Positions 61,458 through 64,000 of a stretch of DNA of 64,000 bases are shown in pieces. The position numbers and the translations under genes are program-made. The DNA lies in contig DASVZA010000018.1 in the NCBI GenBank assembly GCA_036391875.1, positions 44,769-108,768 on the forward strand, in the 5' to 3' direction. Source of the stretch: Parasulfuritortus sp036391875. Lineage in GTDB: Bacteria > Pseudomonadota > Gammaproteobacteria > Burkholderiales > Thiobacillaceae. A model generated the notes under the pieces. It searched no databases. It was given only the letters and a program-made list of their open reading frames with translations, and was not told the DNA's origin. Within the stretch, counting starts at the first letter, position 1, and each line of letters opens with the position of its first letter.

Positions 61458-61709
61458 GAATATCTCCTGTGTTGATATTGATTGTTTATGTATGGCGCCG
61501 GCAGTGCGTACGCGGGTTGGCCATTGCCGGCAATGGATCGCTCAAACGAACAGGCGGTTATCGGAATGACTGCAGTAAGTATTCAGGTAATGGCCCCCGT
61601 ACCCGGCAGTTAAGCCTGACAGGTACAGATGAACGATTGGTATTTCTAACTTATGCCTAATGGCGGAGGCAATATATTGTTCGGCATATTTTTCTATGCA
61701 AATTGGCAT

Positions 61710-61729
61710 ATATACGGTCGGTCGTATAT
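61710..61729. promoter_or_regulatory. Operator-like dyad
   Basis: ATATACG (61710-61716) and CGTATAT (61723-61729), a perfect seven-base inverted repeat with six-base centre. The size fits a dimeric regulator. It lies midway between the divergent collar and adhesin genes. Confidence 0.45.
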
Positions 61730-61814
61730 CGCGTAATTTCGCGCCGTCGCAGAAATGGCGACGAGCTCCTTAGGCGGAATTGCAACGTCCGGTGATTCTG
61801 CTACGTAAGCGCAA

Positions 61815-61843
61815 GGCGGAACGTGAATTCCGCCATTTTATTG
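61815..61843 (+). terminator. Terminator-like hairpin in the adhesin leader
   Basis: GGCGGAA (61815-61821) pairs with TTCCGCC (61828-61834), then ATTTTATT. A second GGCGGAATT copy lies about 40 bases upstream and could pair instead, which would allow an attenuator-like switch; that is speculative. Confidence 0.45.
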
Positions 61844-61882
61844 AACAAAGAATCATTGCCGAATTTCGAGGGGGAGATACGG

Positions 61883-64000
61883 ATGCATAAGTGGAGCCGT
61901 GCCTGGCAGCCGTTGAGATATTTCGTGTCCCTGCTTTTGACGGGCATCTCCTTGTTGTTTGCGGTTTCGTCTTATGCGCTGGACGAAAAGAAAGCCGGGC
62001 CTCATGGCGGCACCGTGCTATTCGTCGATGCCGGCGTACAGGACGCACAAACGCTGCTTTCCGGCGTGAATCCCGGTGTCGACGTGGTGCGGCTGCGCGG
62101 CGATGCTGACGGCGTGCAACAGATCGCCGAGGCGCTGAAGCACTACCGCAATCTCGACAGCATCCAGATCGTTTCCCACGGCGCACCGGGCAGGCTGGCG
62201 CTGGGCTCGGCCATGCTGGACGATGCCGGCCTAAACCGCTACCGCTCCGCCTTGCAGGCCTGGGGACATGCCCTGAATGCGCACGGCTCCATTCTGTTGT
62301 ATGGCTGTGATGTTGCGCAGGGATCGGTGGGTGGCCGTTTCGTCGATCGCATCGGTCAGTACACCGGCGCAGCCGTCGCCGCTTCCACCGATACCACCGG
62401 CTCTCCGGCACTGGGCGGCAACTGGTCGCTGGAGAAACGCACCGCTCCCATCGATGTCGCCCTGGCGATCAATGAACAGGTGCAGGCGAGGTATGGCTAC
62501 CTGCTGGCCTTGCCTGCAGCCGGCACGCAGACCATCCAGGCTAGTTGGGCCAATGGCACGCCGACATTGACGAGTTTCGTCCCCGGTTTTACGTTTACCA
62601 ACAACACCAACGGCAACTTGGCAGGGGATGGCGTCAATGGTGGCATCTATGACAGCTCGAACGCCGTCACCGGAAACACCACGACTTGGACGGTCAATGC
62701 CGACGGCGTGAATCTGGGTTCCTTTGATCTCACCGCGGCATCGTTTCTCAATGTCGCGGGCTCGTATAGCTCGACGGCCAATTACACTCTCAACTTCACG
62801 GGCTTCAAGCTGGGTGGGGGGACGGTAACGGCATCGGGCACAGTGAATTATACCCTCGGGGGAACAACCCTAACGTGGACTACCGCCCCCAATTTCACGA
62901 CTTTCACGGGCATTACCGGTTTTCAGGTTACGTTTACGGCGCCTACCGGCGCAAACAATTCCAATATCACCTTTACAAACTACACCATCGCGAATCCGGT
63001 CGCACCCGCACCCGCGCCGACCTTCACCAGCATCACCCCGACTTCCGGCCCGACCACGGGCGGGACCAGCGTCACCATCACCGGTACCAACTTCACCGGT
63101 GCAACCAGCGTGACCTTCGGCGGCGTCGCAGCAGCCAGCTTTACCGTCAATTCGTCCACGCAGATCACCGCGACGACCCCGGCCGGGGCGGCGGGTATTA
63201 CCAACGTAGCCATCACCACGCCGGGCGGCACGGCCACTGGCACCGGCGTGTACACCTATACGGCCGTTGCGCCCACCGTCACCGGCATCAGCCCGAGCAG
63301 CGGTCCGACCGCCGGCGGCACGGCGGTGACCATCACCGGTACCAGTTTCACCGGTGCGACCGCGGTGACCATAGGCGGGGCCAACTGTACTGGGGTGACG
63401 GTGGTCAGCTCGACCTCGATCACCTGTACCACGCCGGCCGGCACGGCGGGCGCGCAGAACGTGGCCGTCACCACCGCAGCCGGCACCGGTACCGGTACCG
63501 GCCTGTACACCTACTATGCGGCACCAACCGTGACCAGCATCAGCCCAAGCTCTGGCCCGACTGCGGGCGGCACGGCGGTGACCATCACCGGCACCAACTT
63601 CACCGGCGCCACCAGCGTCACCATCGGCGGTGCGGCGGCGACCAGCGTCGTGGTGGTGAACGCCACGACCATTACCGCGATTACGCCGGCGGGCGTCGCG
63701 GGTGCGGCGAACGTGGCGGTGACCACGCCGGGCGGCACCGGTACCGGTACTGGTCTGTACACTTACTATGCGGCTCCGACCGTGACCGGCATCAGCCCCA
63801 CTTCCGGTTCCACCGCCGGCGGCACGTCGGTGACCATCACCGGCACCAACTTCACCGGTGCGACCTCGGTGACCATCGGCGGCACGGCCGCGACCAGCGT
63901 GACGGTGGTCAATGCGACCACGATCACAGCGACCACCCCGGCAGGGAGCGCGGGCGCGGCCAACGTGGCGGTGACCACGCCGGGCGGTACGGGTACCGGC
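61883..64000 (+). CDS. Large DUF4347/IPT-repeat adhesin, 3' end beyond the window
   Basis: The frame opens at ATG 61883 (MHKWSRAWQPLRYFVSLLLT) and is still open at 64000, at least 706 residues. A signal-like hydrophobic stretch ends near SSYA. Residues about 45-195 are a DUF4347 domain (GTVLFVDAGVQDAQTLL; IQIVSHGAPGRLALGS; ILLYGCDVAQGSVGGRFVD), which is common at the start of giant surface proteins exported by type I systems. A beta domain follows to about 370, then tandem IPT/TIG repeats (SGPTAGGTAVTITGTNFTGA). The export signal, if C-terminal, is outside the window. Confidence 0.87.
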   Translation, partial: MHKWSRAWQPLRYFVSLLLTGISLLFAVSSYALDEKKAGPHGGTVLFVDAGVQDAQTLLSGVNPGVDVVRLRGDADGVQQIAEALKHYRNLDSIQIVSHGAPGRLALGSAMLDDAGLNRYRSALQAWGHALNAHGSILLYGCDVAQGSVGGRFVDRIGQYTGAAVAASTDTTGSPALGGNWSLEKRTAPIDVALAINEQVQARYGYLLALPAAGTQTIQASWANGTPTLTSFVPGFTFTNNTNGNLAGDGVNGGIYDSSNAVTGNTTTWTVNADGVNLGSFDLTAASFLNVAGSYSSTANYTLNFTGFKLGGGTVTASGTVNYTLGGTTLTWTTAPNFTTFTGITGFQVTFTAPTGANNSNITFTNYTIANPVAPAPAPTFTSITPTSGPTTGGTSVTITGTNFTGATSVTFGGVAAASFTVNSSTQITATTPAGAAGITNVAITTPGGTATGTGVYTYTAVAPTVTGISPSSGPTAGGTAVTITGTSFTGATAVTIGGANCTGVTVVSSTSITCTTPAGTAGAQNVAVTTAAGTGTGTGLYTYYAAPTVTSISPSSGPTAGGTAVTITGTNFTGATSVTIGGAAATSVVVVNATTITAITPAGVAGAANVAVTTPGGTGTGTGLYTYYAAPTVTGISPTSGSTAGGTSVTITGTNFTGATSVTIGGTAATSVTVVNATTITATTPAGSAGAANVAVTTPGGTGTG
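63009..64000 (+). repeat. Tandem IPT/TIG repeats, unit about 252-258 bases
   Basis: Four copies are visible, starting near 63009, 63264, 63520 and 63776, with the last cut by the window. Copies 3 and 4 are the most alike (TNFTGATSVTIGG; GAANVAVTTPGGTGTG). Conserved codon choice across copies points to recent expansion; the true copy number may collapse in short-read assembly. Confidence 0.88.

Larger units (their letters stand above)
61458..61882. other. 425-base regulatory gap before the adhesin
   Basis: AT-richer than the surroundings and without a supported gene. It holds a 20-base dyad at 61710-61729, a CGCG-TAATTT-CGCG mini-hairpin just after it, and a hairpin at 61815-61834. The adhesin ribosome site GGGGGAG lies at 61870-61876. 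Confidence 0.65.

Noticed and set aside
62980..63978. Four similar minus-strand frames with repeated Val/Pro-rich peptides
   Set aside because: They are exact mirrors of the IPT repeats of the plus-strand adhesin.

Overview
This 64 kb window is GC-rich, densely coded chromosomal DNA from a Gram-negative bacterium. The gene order (ogt-xerD, folB divergent from plsY, tsaD convergent with a coiled-coil membrane gene, then rpsU-yqeY-dnaG-rpoD-tRNA) fits a betaproteobacterium of the Rhodocyclales/Nitrosomonadales kind. The taxon is an inference from gene order and protein style, not from a marker tree.

Layout. 1-1.3 kb: tail of a sensor kinase. 1.3-5.7 kb: a five-gene minus-strand operon (T_hemolysin-family protein, AMP-dependent acyl ligase, haem-oxygenase-like diiron protein, secreted TPR-like protein, SDR reductase) that looks like a small lipid-derived metabolite pathway. 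5.9-10.8 kb: a porin and small phosphate-binding-like protein, divergent from a kinase/sigma54-regulator pair. 10.9-12.2 kb: a frameshifted cytochrome-like outer-membrane gene. 12.3-22.9 kb: housekeeping genes, ending with rpoD and a CAU-anticodon tRNA.

23-59 kb is the most interesting part. It encodes an atypical type II secretion system: pseudopilins, GspF, GspE, PilM/N/O/P-like proteins and, 22 kb further on, a lipoprotein secretin with a cohesin-like tail. Between the secretion genes lie the probable exported cargo and redox parts: two multicopper-oxidase-like proteins whose copper motifs are complementary, a 2,836-residue composite protein with degenerate cupredoxin domains and a beta-helix, small secreted proteins, a cytochrome c/periplasmic-binding-protein fusion, and a Calx-beta protein with nine CxxCH haem motifs. 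A SCO-type copper chaperone follows. A LuxR-type regulator lies inside the island. A PAS/HisKA_3 sensor kinase, a receiver-only regulator and a lytic transglycosylase close it.

Four transcription units of this island (gspG, the first multicopper oxidase, the multihaem cytochrome, the secretin) share a two-box upstream element of about 47 bp that I found by eye. It has AATA-type boxes 22-24 bp apart, and the second box extends into a conserved 23-column block. This joins the dispersed pieces into one probable regulon. The closest known parallel I can name is the Geobacter sulfurreducens OxpG/OmpB system, in which an atypical type II pseudopilin is needed to export a multicopper protein used with insoluble electron acceptors. 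MofA-type manganese oxidases are another relative to consider. The real substrate is unknown.

59.2-64 kb: an IS3-family transposase remnant, then a surface-protein locus (GNAT, DUF6916-like and tail-collar-like proteins), then the 5' part of a large DUF4347/IPT-repeat adhesin that runs off the right edge.
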